Source of the DNA: Streptomyces filipinensis
GTDB lineage: Bacteria; Actinomycetota; Actinomycetes; Streptomycetales; Streptomycetaceae
Direction of reading: 5' to 3'
Length of the DNA stretch: 64,000 nucleotides
Assembly: GCF_014649495.1 (NCBI RefSeq)
Contig: NZ_BMTD01000007.1
Coordinates: forward strand, 310,001 to 374,000
Of this stretch, positions 8,298 to 16,951 are shown piece by piece. The notes under the pieces were generated by a model. The model did no database searches and was not told where the DNA came from. It worked only from the letters and a program-made list of their open reading frames with translations. Made by a program: the position numbers and the translations under genes. How positions within the stretch are numbered: the first letter of the stretch is position 1; the number at the start of each line of letters is the position of its first letter.

Positions 8298-9550
8298 CCG
8301 GCGTCCACTCCCTCCTCCCCGAAGGACAGCCCGGCCTGCTCGTCTCACCGGTGTTCGGCGCCGAGCCGCACCGAGGGGCCGAGGACCTCGCCCGCTACCT
8401 CGCCACAGGCGGGTACACCCCGCTTTCCTCGCGGGACCGGCTGCTCGACCGGATCGCCGGCCTCGGACTGCGGGGCCGCGGCGGTGCCGGCTTCCCCGCC
8501 GCCGTGAAGCTGCGCGCCGTCCGCGACGCACCCGGCCGGCCCGTCGTCGTCGCCAACGGCGAGGAGGGCGAGCCCGGGTCGGTCAAGGACCGGTGGCTGC
8601 TGCGCCACCGACCGCACCTGGTCCTGGACGGCCTGCGGCTGGCCGAGGCCCTGACCGGTGCCGGACACGGCTGCGTCTACCTCTCGGACCCCCTCACCGA
8701 GCAGGCCGTCCGTAACGCCCTCGCCGAGCGCCCCACCGCCCTACGCGTCGACGTCGTGAGGACGCACCCCGCCTACGTGGCGGGGGAGGAGTCCGCGGTC
8801 GTACGACGCATCGACGGCGGTCCGGCGCTGCCCACGGCGAAGCCACCGCGCCCCTTCGAGGCAGGGGTCGGCGGCGCCCCCACGCTCGTCGCCAACGTGG
8901 AGACACTGGCCCGGATCGCGCTGATGCACGCGTGCCCCGACGCCGCGGCGGCCGTCGCCGCCGCCCATCTGGTCACGCTCTCGGGACCAGGCGGCACCGA
9001 CGCCGCACTCGTCGAGGCACCCGCCGGCACCCGTCTGAAGGCCCTCGCCGACCTGTGCGGACACGGCACGGCCGAGGCGGTCCTCCTCGGCGGCCTCTTC
9101 GGCGGGCTGTACGGCCCCGGCTGGACGGACCTGCCGCTCGACCACGACCGGCTGAAGGCCGCCGGCGCGGCGCTCGGCTGCGGGGCGCTGCACTTCCTGC
9201 GCCCACAGGACTGCCCGGTGGCCACCGCCGCCGAGGCCACGGCCTACCTCGCGGCACAGAGCGCCCGGCAGTGCGGGGTGTGCGTCTCCGGAACCGGTGC
9301 GCTGGCCGGCGCCCTCACGGCCGTCGCCCGCGGCGAGGCGGGCGAGGACCCGGCCGAGAAGCTGGACCGCTGGTCGCGGCAGCTGCCCGGCCGCGGGGCC
9401 TGCGGGCTCCTCGACGCGGCCGCCCGCATCGTCGCCACCCTCCTCACCCACTTCCCCGACCGCATCGGCGCCCGGCACGGCTCCGGCTGCCCGGCGTGCA
9501 CCCACGTGGTGGCCGACGACGGCCGCCGGTTCACGGTGACCGTGCCCTGA
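8294..9550 (+). CDS. NuoF-like NAD(P)H-FMN flavoprotein (ferredoxin reductase candidate)
   Basis: This 418-residue protein resembles the NADH- and FMN-binding 51-kDa subunit of complex I. The NADH loop GLRGRGGAGFP is at residues 58-68 and the FMN loop ANGEEGEPGSVKDR follows. The C-terminal iron-sulfur region is atypical: the canonical CGxCxxC is QCGVCVSG (Cys327, Cys330), so one ligand position has changed, while later Cys in GRGACGLL and SGCPAC remain. No other Nuo genes are nearby. It is followed after 59 nt by a ferredoxin gene, so it probably passes electrons from NADH to that ferredoxin for the Rieske oxygenase, or accepts them from it; the direction is inference. Confidence 0.85.
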   Translation: MTGVHSLLPEGQPGLLVSPVFGAEPHRGAEDLARYLATGGYTPLSSRDRLLDRIAGLGLRGRGGAGFPAAVKLRAVRDAPGRPVVVANGEEGEPGSVKDRWLLRHRPHLVLDGLRLAEALTGAGHGCVYLSDPLTEQAVRNALAERPTALRVDVVRTHPAYVAGEESAVVRRIDGGPALPTAKPPRPFEAGVGGAPTLVANVETLARIALMHACPDAAAAVAAAHLVTLSGPGGTDAALVEAPAGTRLKALADLCGHGTAEAVLLGGLFGGLYGPGWTDLPLDHDRLKAAGAALGCGALHFLRPQDCPVATAAEATAYLAAQSARQCGVCVSGTGALAGALTAVARGEAGEDPAEKLDRWSRQLPGRGACGLLDAAARIVATLLTHFPDRIGARHGSGCPACTHVVADDGRRFTVTVP

Positions 9551-9609
9551 CCCCTCGACTCCCCGCCCCGTCACGCCCCGAAGCCCGCGCTCCCGAAAGG
9601 ACCCCCACC

Positions 9610-9801
9610 GTGAAACTCCTGCTGGACTCCACCCGCTGCCAGGGCTACGGCCTCTGCCAGGAACCCGCGCCCGAGCTGATCGACCTCGACGAGTGGGGGT
9701 ATGCCCAGGTGCTCCTGAGCGACGTGCCGGCCCAGGGCGCGGGCGCCGCCGAAGCCGCCGTGGCAGCCTGCCCCAACTCCGCGCTGCGACTGGTGAAATG
9801 A
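9610..9801 (+). CDS. 3Fe-4S/4Fe-4S-type small ferredoxin
   Basis: This is a 63-residue ferredoxin starting at GTG 9610 (VKLLLDSTRCQGYGLC). The cluster motif is C-QGYGL-C with the later CP in AACPNSALRL, a C-x5-C...CP pattern that lacks the usual second Cys, as in the 3Fe-4S ferredoxins that serve actinobacterial P450s. A ribosome site (GAAAGGA) precedes it. It sits 59 nt after the NuoF-like gene and 1 nt before the acyl-CoA synthetase gene. In this setting the likely client is the divergently transcribed Rieske oxygenase. Confidence 0.88.
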   Translation: MKLLLDSTRCQGYGLCQEPAPELIDLDEWGYAQVLLSDVPAQGAGAAEAAVAACPNSALRLVK

Positions 9802-9802
9802 C

Positions 9803-11857
9803 ATGGGACGCGACCTGTCGGCACTCTTCGACCCCGTCTCCGTCGCCGTCGTCGGAGCCAGCGACGACCCCGCCAAGTACGGCCACGCCATCGCCGCACA
9901 AGCCCTGCGCGCGAACGGCCGCCGCCCCCTCCACCTGGTCAACCGGCGCGGCGGCACGGTCCTCGGCCGCACCGCCGCCCCCAGCCTCAGCGCGATCGGC
10001 GAACCCGTCGACCTGGCGGTGGTCTCCGTACCCGCCGCCGGCTTCGAGGACGCCGTCGACGAGGCCCTCGCCTGCGGCGCCCGGGCCATCGTCGCCATCA
10101 CCGCCGGCTTCGCGGAGACCGGCGACGCGGGACGCACCCGCCAGCGCGCCGTCGCCGCACGCGTCCGCGCCGCGGGTGCCGTGATGGTCGGACCGAACTG
10201 CCTGGGGCTGGCCGACAACACCACGGATCTCTTCCTGGCCTCCGACACCTTCACGCCCGGCGGTGTCGCACTGCTCAGCCAGAGCGGCAACCTCGCCCTG
10301 GAACTCCAGCTCCGCTTCCGCCCGCACGGTCTCGGCTTCTCCCGCTTCGTCTCGCTGGGCAACCAGGCCGACGTCACCCTGGTCGACCTGCTCACCGACT
10401 GCGCCCGGCACGAGGGCACCCACGCCATCGCGGTCTACGCCGAGGACTTCGCCGACGGACGCGCCTTCGCCGAGGCGGCCGCCGTGGCGGGCAAACCCGT
10501 GGTCCTGCTCACCGCCGGACGCGGCGACGCCTCCGCCCGCAGCGCCCGGTCCCACACCGGGGCGCTGACCACCTCCGCCGACGTGGTGAGCGCGGCCTGC
10601 CGGGACGCCGGAGCGGAACTGGTCGCCACCCCGCGTGAACTCACCGTCGTCCTCGCCGCGTCGCACGGCGCACGACGCGCGGCCGGCCGCCGGGTCGCCG
10701 TCCTCACCGACGGCGGCGGCCACGGCGTCATCGCCGCCGACGCCGTCGAGTCGGCCGGCCTGACCGTCCCCGAACTGCACCCGCCGACACGGGACCGGCT
10801 GCGGACGGTCCTGTGGGAGCAGTCGGCCGTCGCCAATCCGGTGGACCTCGCCGGGATGGGCGAGCAGGACCCGGGCTCCTACGCCGAGACCGTCGCCGCG
10901 CTGCTGGCGGCCGAGGAGGCCGACGCCGTCCTCATGACCGGCTACTTCGGCGGGTACGCGGCCGCCGAGGGAGGGCTCGGCGGAGGCGGCACGGTCCTCG
11001 CGGACGGCGAACAGGCCGCCGCGCGCCGCATCGCCGACCTCCACCGCGCCAGCGCCAAGCCGCTCGTGGTGCAGTCCATGTACCCCGCCTCGCCCAGCTG
11101 CCGCACCCTCGCCGCCGCCGGCATCCCGGTCTTCTCCGCCACCGAGGACGCCGCCCGCGCCCTCGCCGCCACGGCACCCCGCGCCGCGCACACCGGCGTG
11201 CGCCCCCTTCCCCGCCCCGCCGCCCCCCTGCGCGAGAGCGGCTACCTGCAGACCCGCGGCGCCCTCGAAGCGGCCGGACTCCCCTTCCCCGCCGCCCGGG
11301 AGGTCCACGACGAGGCCGAACTGCTGGCCGCCACGGGGGAGTTCACCGGACCGTACGTCCTCAAGGCCCTCCACCTGCTGCACAAGTCCGACGCCGGCGG
11401 AGTGGCACTCGGCCTGGCCGGACCCGACGAACTCCTGGCCGCCTTCCGGGAGATGCACGCCCGCCTCGGCGCCCCCTCCTACTCCGTGGAGGCCATGGCG
11501 GACCTGACCGACGGCATCGAGCTGATCGTCGGCGTCAACCGCGACCCCCGTTTCGGCCCCGTCGCGATGGTGGGCCTGGGCGGAGTGCTGGCCGAAGCCC
11601 TCCACGACGTCGCCTTCACCCTGGCCCCTGTGACCGCCGACCGCGCCCTGCGGCTGCTGCGCGGGCTGCGCACCGCCGCCCTGCTCGACGGGGTGCGCGG
11701 CAGACCCCCCGTCGACGTCGCCGCGGCCGCGGCGGCCATCGAGACGATCACCGCGTTCGCCGCCGCCCACCCGGAGATCGCCGAGATCGAGGTCAACCCG
11801 CTGCTCGTCAGCCCGCACGGGGTCCTCGCCCTCGACTCCCGCGCCGTACTCGCCTGA
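9803..11857 (+). CDS. NDP-forming acyl-CoA synthetase (fused alpha-beta, acetate--CoA ligase family)
   Basis: This 684-residue protein joins the three domains of ADP-forming acyl-CoA synthetases: a CoA-binding Rossmann domain (VAVVGASDDPAKYGHA, about 10-130), a succinyl-CoA ligase-like middle (about 150-460) with the hallmark RSHTGAL at His251 and LSQSGNLA, and a C-terminal ATP-grasp domain (about 470-684; VLKALHLLHKSDAGGV and EIEVNPLLV). It activates a carboxylate to its CoA thioester while cleaving ATP to ADP and phosphate. Its ATG lies 1 nt after the ferredoxin stop. The following dehydrogenases fit a beta-oxidation-like route for the acid it activates. Confidence 0.9.
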   Translation: MGRDLSALFDPVSVAVVGASDDPAKYGHAIAAQALRANGRRPLHLVNRRGGTVLGRTAAPSLSAIGEPVDLAVVSVPAAGFEDAVDEALACGARAIVAITAGFAETGDAGRTRQRAVAARVRAAGAVMVGPNCLGLADNTTDLFLASDTFTPGGVALLSQSGNLALELQLRFRPHGLGFSRFVSLGNQADVTLVDLLTDCARHEGTHAIAVYAEDFADGRAFAEAAAVAGKPVVLLTAGRGDASARSARSHTGALTTSADVVSAACRDAGAELVATPRELTVVLAASHGARRAAGRRVAVLTDGGGHGVIAADAVESAGLTVPELHPPTRDRLRTVLWEQSAVANPVDLAGMGEQDPGSYAETVAALLAAEEADAVLMTGYFGGYAAAEGGLGGGGTVLADGEQAAARRIADLHRASAKPLVVQSMYPASPSCRTLAAAGIPVFSATEDAARALAATAPRAAHTGVRPLPRPAAPLRESGYLQTRGALEAAGLPFPAAREVHDEAELLAATGEFTGPYVLKALHLLHKSDAGGVALGLAGPDELLAAFREMHARLGAPSYSVEAMADLTDGIELIVGVNRDPRFGPVAMVGLGGVLAEALHDVAFTLAPVTADRALRLLRGLRTAALLDGVRGRPPVDVAAAAAAIETITAFAAAHPEIAEIEVNPLLVSPHGVLALDSRAVLA

Positions 11858-11891
11858 CCACACCCGCCGTGACCCGACCGAAGAAGGCCCC

Positions 11892-13064
11892 ATGGACATG
11901 CGCTACACCCCCGAACAGGCCGACCTCAAGTGCCGCGCCGCCGCCTACGCAGGGCTGCTGATGCGCTACGAGGACCAGTCCGAGCAGGCCGGCGGCCCCC
12001 TGCCGCAGGATCTCGTCACCGAACTGACCCGGGCCGCCATGGACGCCGGCGTCTACGCCATCAACATGCCCGCCGAGTGGGGCGGCGCCGGTCTCAGCCT
12101 CCTCGACCAGGTCATCGTGGAGGAGGAGTTCGGCAAGGTCACCAACTGCCTGTGGGACATCCCCTGGCGGCCCGCCAACGTGCTTGCGTACGGCGATGAA
12201 CGGCAGCGGGAGAAGTACCTGCTGCCCGTGATCCGCGGGGAGAGGTTCGACGCGTTCGCCGTCACCGAGCCGGGCGCGGGTTCGGACCCCTCCTCCGGCA
12301 CCTCCACGGCCACCCGCACCGACGGCGGCTGGCTGCTGAACGGCGAGAAGTGGTTCGTCACCTGCGGCGACATCGCCGACTTCCTGCTGGTGCAGGCCGA
12401 TGCCGGCCCGGACCGGCTGCCCACCCTCTTCTTCGTGGACAAGGCCGCCCCCGGAGTCGCGATGACCCGGCTGCCGCACTTCATGCACTCCGCGGTCAAC
12501 GGGCACCCCGAGTTCACCTTCACCGACGTCTTCGTGGCCGACGAGGACGTGCTCGGCGGCGTCGGCAACGGCTACGAGCTGACCAAGGAATGGTTCACGG
12601 ACGAACGCCTGATGATCGCCGCGCGCACCGTCGGCGCCGCCGAGCGCGCCCTGCAACTGGCCCGTGACTGGGCGGTGGAGCGCGAGCAGTTCGGAGCGCC
12701 GATCGCCTCGTACCAGCTGATCCAGGGCATGCTCGCGGACTGCGCCGTGGACATCGCGGTCAACCGCGCGTACACCCACCAGGTCGCCTGGGAGGCGGAT
12801 CAGCCGGACACCGACCGCAAGACGCTGCACGCCAAGGCCTCCACCGCCAAGCTCGCCGCCAGCGAGGCCGCCGGCCGGGTCGCCGACCGCTGCCTGCAGA
12901 TCTTCGGCGGCCGTGGCTACGACCGCACCTACCCCGTCGAGCGCATGTACCGCGAGCTGCGCGTCGACCGGATCTGGGAGGGCACCTCCGAGATCCAGCG
13001 GCTGATCATCGCCAACGAGCTGATCAAGCGCGGCACCCGCGCCCTGGCCCTGCCCACGCACTGA
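11892..13064 (+). CDS. Acyl-CoA dehydrogenase (first of tandem pair)
   Basis: This 390-residue FAD enzyme has the full acyl-CoA dehydrogenase layout: N-terminal helical domain, FAD/substrate loop FAVTEPGAGSDPSSG, beta domain GEKWFVTCGDIADF, and the C-terminal DRIWEGTSEIQR motif that carries the family's catalytic-region Glu. It introduces an alpha-beta double bond into an acyl-CoA and passes electrons to ETF. It starts 34 nt after the synthetase gene. It is paralogous to the next gene, with two blocks of near-identical DNA (see repeat entries), implying a recent exchange between the copies. Confidence 0.93.
   Translation: MDMRYTPEQADLKCRAAAYAGLLMRYEDQSEQAGGPLPQDLVTELTRAAMDAGVYAINMPAEWGGAGLSLLDQVIVEEEFGKVTNCLWDIPWRPANVLAYGDERQREKYLLPVIRGERFDAFAVTEPGAGSDPSSGTSTATRTDGGWLLNGEKWFVTCGDIADFLLVQADAGPDRLPTLFFVDKAAPGVAMTRLPHFMHSAVNGHPEFTFTDVFVADEDVLGGVGNGYELTKEWFTDERLMIAARTVGAAERALQLARDWAVEREQFGAPIASYQLIQGMLADCAVDIAVNRAYTHQVAWEADQPDTDRKTLHAKASTAKLAASEAAGRVADRCLQIFGGRGYDRTYPVERMYRELRVDRIWEGTSEIQRLIIANELIKRGTRALALPTH
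12657..12794 (+). repeat. Near-identical block shared by the two acyl-CoA dehydrogenase genes, copy 1
   Basis: This 138-nt stretch differs from 13859-13996 at only three positions by my base-by-base comparison, although the genes differ much more elsewhere. A second block (about 12955-13036 versus 14158-14240) shows one difference in about 80 nt. Confidence 0.85.
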
Positions 13065-13096
13065 CCCCACCCCTTCACCGCAAAGCGAGGACCTCC

Positions 13097-14269
13097 ATGG
13101 ACTTCCGTCTCACCCCGCGCCAGGCACAGCTCAAGGCCGACGCCCGCGCCCTCACCGACGTCATCGCCGCCTACGAGAACCAGTGCGAGGAGAACAACGG
13201 CCTGCCCGCCGACGCCCACGCCAAGATCCGCGACGCGGTGCTCGACTCCGGCCTCCAGGCGGTCAACATGCCGGCCGAATGGGGCGGCGCCGGACTCACC
13301 ATCGCCGAGCAGGTCACCGTGCAGGAGGAACTGGGGCGGCTCACCGGCGCCCTGTGGGACATGGTGTGGCGGCCCGCCAACGCGCTCCGGTTCTGCACCC
13401 CCGAGCAGCGCGAACGCTTCCTCACCCCGGTGATCAGGGGCGAACGCCGCGACTGCTACGCCGTCACCGAACCCGGCGCCGGCTCGGACCCGCAGAACCT
13501 GGCCACCACGGCGACGAAGAACGACCGGGGCTGGGTACTCAACGGCGAGAAGTGGTTCGTGACCGTCGGCGACCACGCCGACTTCATGATCGTCCTGGCC
13601 GCCGCGGGACCCGAGCGCGCACCGACGCTGTTCCTCGTCGACAAGGACACCCCCGGCATCGAGATGACACGCGTGCCGCGCTTCATGCACACCTTCGTCT
13701 ACGAGCACCCCGAGTTCACCTTCACGGACGTCCAGGTCGCCGAGGACGCGGTGCTGGGCGGCATCGGCGAGGGCTACGACATCACCCGCTCCTGGTTCAC
13801 CGAGGAGCGACTGATGATCGCGGCACGCACCACGGGCGCCGCCGAGCGCGCGCTGGAACTGGCCCGTGACTGGGCGGTGGAGCGCGAGCAGTTCGGGGCG
13901 CCGATCGCCTCGTTCCAGCTGATCCAGGGCATGCTCGCGGACTGTGCCGTGGACATCGCGGTCAACCGCGCGTACACCCACCAGGTCGCCTGGGAGGTCG
14001 GCCAGGCCTCCGCCGACGACCGCAAGACGCTGCACGCCAAGGCCTCCATCGCCAAGCTCGCCGCGAGCGAGGCCTCGGGCCGCGTGATCGACCGGTGCCT
14101 GCAGATCCACGGGGGCCGCGGCTACGACCGTACGTACGCCGTCGAGCGGCTCTACCGGGAGCTGCGCGTGGACCGGATCTGGGAGGGCACCTCCGAGATC
14201 CAGCGGCTGATCATCGCCAACGAGCTGATCAAGCGCGGCTCGGGCGTCCTGGACCTGCCCACCGCCTGA
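13097..14269 (+). CDS. Acyl-CoA dehydrogenase (second of tandem pair)
   Basis: This 390-residue paralogue of the preceding gene has the same length and motif order: YAVTEPGAGSDPQNL, NGEKWFVTVGDHADF and DRIWEGTSEIQR. The N-terminal 250 residues diverge clearly (for example IHGGRGYDRTYAVERLY versus IFGGRGYDRTYPVERMY in the helical domain), while two C-terminal blocks are almost identical DNA. The pair may form a heterotetramer, as reported for some actinobacterial acyl-CoA dehydrogenases, or act on related acyl-CoAs. It starts 32 nt after copy 1, with GCGAGGACC as ribosome site. Confidence 0.93.
   Translation: MDFRLTPRQAQLKADARALTDVIAAYENQCEENNGLPADAHAKIRDAVLDSGLQAVNMPAEWGGAGLTIAEQVTVQEELGRLTGALWDMVWRPANALRFCTPEQRERFLTPVIRGERRDCYAVTEPGAGSDPQNLATTATKNDRGWVLNGEKWFVTVGDHADFMIVLAAAGPERAPTLFLVDKDTPGIEMTRVPRFMHTFVYEHPEFTFTDVQVAEDAVLGGIGEGYDITRSWFTEERLMIAARTTGAAERALELARDWAVEREQFGAPIASFQLIQGMLADCAVDIAVNRAYTHQVAWEVGQASADDRKTLHAKASIAKLAASEASGRVIDRCLQIHGGRGYDRTYAVERLYRELRVDRIWEGTSEIQRLIIANELIKRGSGVLDLPTA
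13859..13996 (+). repeat. Near-identical block shared by the two acyl-CoA dehydrogenase genes, copy 2
   Basis: This is the partner of 12657-12794, with three differences in 138 nt, two of them at third codon positions. It spans the helix that follows the FAD domain. Confidence 0.85.
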
Positions 14270-14304
14270 TGACGACGGCTGACACGGACCGAAGGGGACC
14301 TCGC

Positions 14305-15207
14305 ATGAGCGGCATCGAACGCGTCGGAGTCGTCGGCTGCGGCCTGATGGGTGCGGGCATCGCCGAGGTCTGTGCGCGGGCCGGCCTGCCGGTCACGGTC
14401 GTGGAACGCGACGCGCAGGCGGCCCGCGCGGGCCGCCTGCGTATCACCCGCTCCCTCGACCGGGCCACCGCCCACGGCCGGCTCACCGCCGAACGGCGCG
14501 AGGCCGCCGCCGATCTGATCACCGTCGTCGACGAGCTGGCGGCGCTGCACGACCGCGACCTGGTGATCGAGGCGGTGGCGGAGGACGAGCGCCTCAAAGC
14601 CGACGTCTTCACCCGCCTCGACCCCCTGGTCACGGGCGAGAACACCGTCCTCGCGACGAACACCTCCGCCATCCCGGTCATCCGGCTGGCCTCCGCGACC
14701 AGCCGCCCCGACCGCGTCATCGGCGTGCACTTCTTCAACCCCGTACCGGTCCTGAACCTGGTCGAACTCGTCCCGTCGCTGCTCACCTCGCCCACCACCG
14801 CGACGCGGGCCGAGCAGTTCGTGACCGGCACCCTCGGCAAGGAGGTCGTCCGCACCCGGGACAGGGCCGGGTTCATCGTCAACGCGCTGCTCGTGCCCTA
14901 TCTGCTGGCCGCCGTCCGCATGGTGGAGTCGGGCAGCGCGAGCGTGGCGGACGTCGACCGCGGCATGGTCCTCGGCTGCGCGCACCCCCTGGGACCGCTG
15001 GCCCTGGCGGACCTGATCGGCCTGGACACCACACGGGCCATCGCCGAGTCGCTGTACGCGGAGTTCCGCGAACCGCAGTACTCGCCGCCGCCCCTGCTGT
15101 CCCGGATGGTGGAGGCCGGACTGCTGGGGCGGAAGTCCGGGCGCGGCTTCCACACGTACGACGGACCGCCGCAGCGTGAGACGGCGGCGCCGGCGGGGCC
15201 GCGGTGA
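14305..15207 (+). CDS. 3-hydroxyacyl-CoA dehydrogenase (NAD-dependent)
   Basis: This 300-residue protein begins MSGIERVGVVGCGLMGAGIA, the GxGxxG NAD-binding fold of 3-hydroxybutyryl-CoA dehydrogenases. Family marks follow: ATNTSAIPV, the catalytic-region GVHFFNPVP (His), DRAGFIVNALLVPY and HPLGPLALADLIGLD. The ATG at 14305 is preceded at a good distance by GAAGGGG; an in-frame ATG at 14269 overlapping the previous stop (TGATG) would add 12 residues. The enzyme would oxidise the 3-hydroxyacyl-CoA after hydration of the enoyl-CoA. L-carnitine 3-dehydrogenases belong to the same family, which suits a betaine pathway but is not proven. Confidence 0.9.
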   Translation: MSGIERVGVVGCGLMGAGIAEVCARAGLPVTVVERDAQAARAGRLRITRSLDRATAHGRLTAERREAAADLITVVDELAALHDRDLVIEAVAEDERLKADVFTRLDPLVTGENTVLATNTSAIPVIRLASATSRPDRVIGVHFFNPVPVLNLVELVPSLLTSPTTATRAEQFVTGTLGKEVVRTRDRAGFIVNALLVPYLLAAVRMVESGSASVADVDRGMVLGCAHPLGPLALADLIGLDTTRAIAESLYAEFREPQYSPPPLLSRMVEAGLLGRKSGRGFHTYDGPPQRETAAPAGPR

Positions 15208-15265
15208 GGGAAAGCTGAGGGAAGATGGTCATGGCGTACGACCACCGAACGAGGGGAGCGGCAGG

Positions 15266-15877
15266 GTGTCCACCAAGGTGCGCACGGCAGACACGCGCGA
15301 GCGCATCCTGACCGCGGCGTGCGAGGCCATCGCCGAGATCGGTTTCGAGAAGATCCGGATGCGCATGGTCGCCGAGCGGGCCGGCGTGTCGACGGCCTTG
15401 CTGCACTACCACTTCGACACGCGCGAGAAGCTGTTCACCGAGGCGATGACCCACTCCTTCGCCAACACCGCCACCGATGTGGAACGCGACGCGGGGACGG
15501 CACCGGCGGCGGTGATCCTGGCCCGCATCGTGCGCAACCTGCTGCCGACCGATCCCGAACTGCACCAGGACTGGCGGCTCTGGCAGGAACTGTGGGTCCG
15601 GGCGCTGCGCGACGAGGCCACCCGGACCTACGCCGTGGACCTGTACGCGCAGCTGCACACCTGGGTGGCCGACGCGGTTCGGCGCGGCATCGCCTCCGGC
15701 GAGTTCGAGCCGACCGACGTGGACGGACTCTGCACACTCGTGCTGTCCCTGAGCGACGGCTACGGCATCCGCCTCATGCTGCGCGACCCGGCGGTCACCC
15801 TGGACAGCGCGCTCGCCTCCATCTGGCGCCATGTGTCCACGGCGCTGGGCCTGACCGACGGCATACCGGAGGAGTGA
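15266..15877 (+). CDS. TetR-family transcriptional regulator of the catabolic locus
   Basis: This 203-residue protein starts at GTG 15266 behind GAGGGGAG. The helix-turn-helix is MRMVAERAGVSTALLHYHF, the classic TetR recognition region, followed by a ligand-binding domain with WRLWQELWVRALRDEA, usual in the BetI/TetR_C_6 type. It follows the dehydrogenase by 58 nt and closes the rightward operon, so it is the best candidate to bind the paired TGACTAA operators at 7491 and 7548, probably as a repressor released by a pathway CoA ester or the amine substrate. Confidence 0.9.
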   Translation: MSTKVRTADTRERILTAACEAIAEIGFEKIRMRMVAERAGVSTALLHYHFDTREKLFTEAMTHSFANTATDVERDAGTAPAAVILARIVRNLLPTDPELHQDWRLWQELWVRALRDEATRTYAVDLYAQLHTWVADAVRRGIASGEFEPTDVDGLCTLVLSLSDGYGIRLMLRDPAVTLDSALASIWRHVSTALGLTDGIPEE

Positions 15878-15966
15878 GTCCCGGGCACACGCACCGGTCG
15901 CCCTCCGGCACCGGGCCGTCGTCATCGGCCACACCGTGCCGTCGCGGTCGGCCGCACCGTACCGTC

Positions 15967-16209
15967 GTGAGCGGCCACTCCGGCGGCCCGGCCGCCGCGC
16001 CGGCCCGGGCCGGGGAGGCGTGGACCGGCCGGGCCCCCCACCTGTTCCCCGCCACCCGCGCCCCGCTCCCGCGCGACCACGGCCGCGACAGGGAGACCGC
16101 CGAGGCCGACCGCCAGGTCCTCCGCCTCACCGACGGCCCCGGCGAGCGCTCCCCGCTCGCGGCACCCCTGCGCGTGCGCGGGAACGGCGGGAAAGCCGAA
16201 GGCACTTGA
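15967..16209 (+). CDS. Possible small hypothetical protein
   Basis: A GTG-started frame of 80 codons lies in the 407-bp space between two convergent genes (15878-16284). It has a strongly G/C-rich third position and plausible composition (PHLFPATRAPLPRDHGRD, then ETAEADRQVLRLTDGPGE). No ribosome site of quality precedes it and no family is recognised. If it is not a gene, this stretch holds nothing else I can identify. Confidence 0.25.
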   Translation: MSGHSGGPAAAPARAGEAWTGRAPHLFPATRAPLPRDHGRDRETAEADRQVLRLTDGPGERSPLAAPLRVRGNGGKAEGT

Positions 16210-16284
16210 CGCCGTCCGGGCTGCCACCGGACCGGCGACGGGGGATGGCGAGGAGGCACGGCGGAACGCGGAGTCCCCGGGCCG

Positions 16285-16500
16285 CTAGCCGGCTTCGCGG
16301 TCCAGGACGCGGCGGGCGGCCTCGGCCTCCGCCGCCGGCGGGGACAGCTCGTCGAGGGTGTCGAGCTCGTCGTCCGCTTCCAGTTCCCGTTCCCAGGCCG
16401 CCGCGAGCATTTCCTGCTCCTCGCGCGGCTTGGCGCCGACCGCCTCCCGGTGATCCGGGTCGAGGGCTGCCAGGAATCGTCCTACCGGGTCCGTCGGCAT
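16285..16500 (-). CDS. Small conserved acidic protein
   Basis: This 71-residue protein starts at ATG 16500 behind AAGGAG and begins MPTDPVGRFLAALDPDHREA. It is strongly acidic and helical (ERELEADDELDTLDELSP), with no Cys and no membrane segment. I cannot assign a function. A longer upstream opening lacks a ribosome site and coding character. Confidence 0.6.
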   Translation of the reverse strand: MPTDPVGRFLAALDPDHREAVGAKPREEQEMLAAAWERELEADDELDTLDELSPPAAEAEAARRVLDREAG

Positions 16501-16605
16501 ACCGTGCTCCTTGTCGCCGGGAGGGGTGCCACTCTGGGCCAGTATGGCCGAATACGCGTGCACCGGCCGCCCGAGTCCGCCCGACCGGCGGCGGGTCACG
16601 CGCCG

Positions 16606-16848
16606 CTACTCGACGGCCGGGTCCTCCTGGGCATGCCGGACGGCCTTCTTCACGGCCTGCTCCACGTCGAAGCGGCTGGCCCCGGTGGTTTCGGCGTGTG
16701 CGGTGATGGCCGCCTGGACGGCGTCGGACGCCTCGCGCCAGCGGCGCAGCTGGGCGTCGTACTCGTCACCGGTCAGGCCCGCGAGCTTCGCGCGCTCTTC
16801 CTCGGCGGATCGTTCCAGCTTGATCAAATCATCCGGGACCTCTGCCAC
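16606..16848 (-). CDS. Small helical protein, function unknown
   Basis: About 80 residues, highly charged and helical: VAEVPDDLIKLERSAEEERA, then DAQLRRWREASDAVQAAI and a C-terminal FDVEQAVKKAVRHAQ. GTG at 16848 sits about 9 nt after AGGA; GTG 16854 is an alternative. Similar short proteins are common in Streptomyces, but I know no role for them. It lies 105 nt upstream of the other small gene, on the same strand. Confidence 0.62.
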   Translation of the reverse strand: MAEVPDDLIKLERSAEEERAKLAGLTGDEYDAQLRRWREASDAVQAAITAHAETTGASRFDVEQAVKKAVRHAQEDPAVE

Positions 16849-16951
16849 GGGCACGGATCCTAGACGCCGCGTCCGCCGAGGCGACCAGGGACGCACCGGC
16901 CGATCGGGTAGAGCCGCCGCGGGTCCCGCACGGGGCTGGTGCCGCTGCCCC

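Noticed and set aside
8741..11899. A minus-strand open frame of more than 1000 codons antisense to the NuoF-like, ferredoxin and acyl-CoA synthetase genes
   Set aside because: It is Gly/Val/Arg/Asp-rich with no domain and arises because GC-rich third positions remove stop codons opposite real genes. The plus-strand genes carry clear catalytic motifs.
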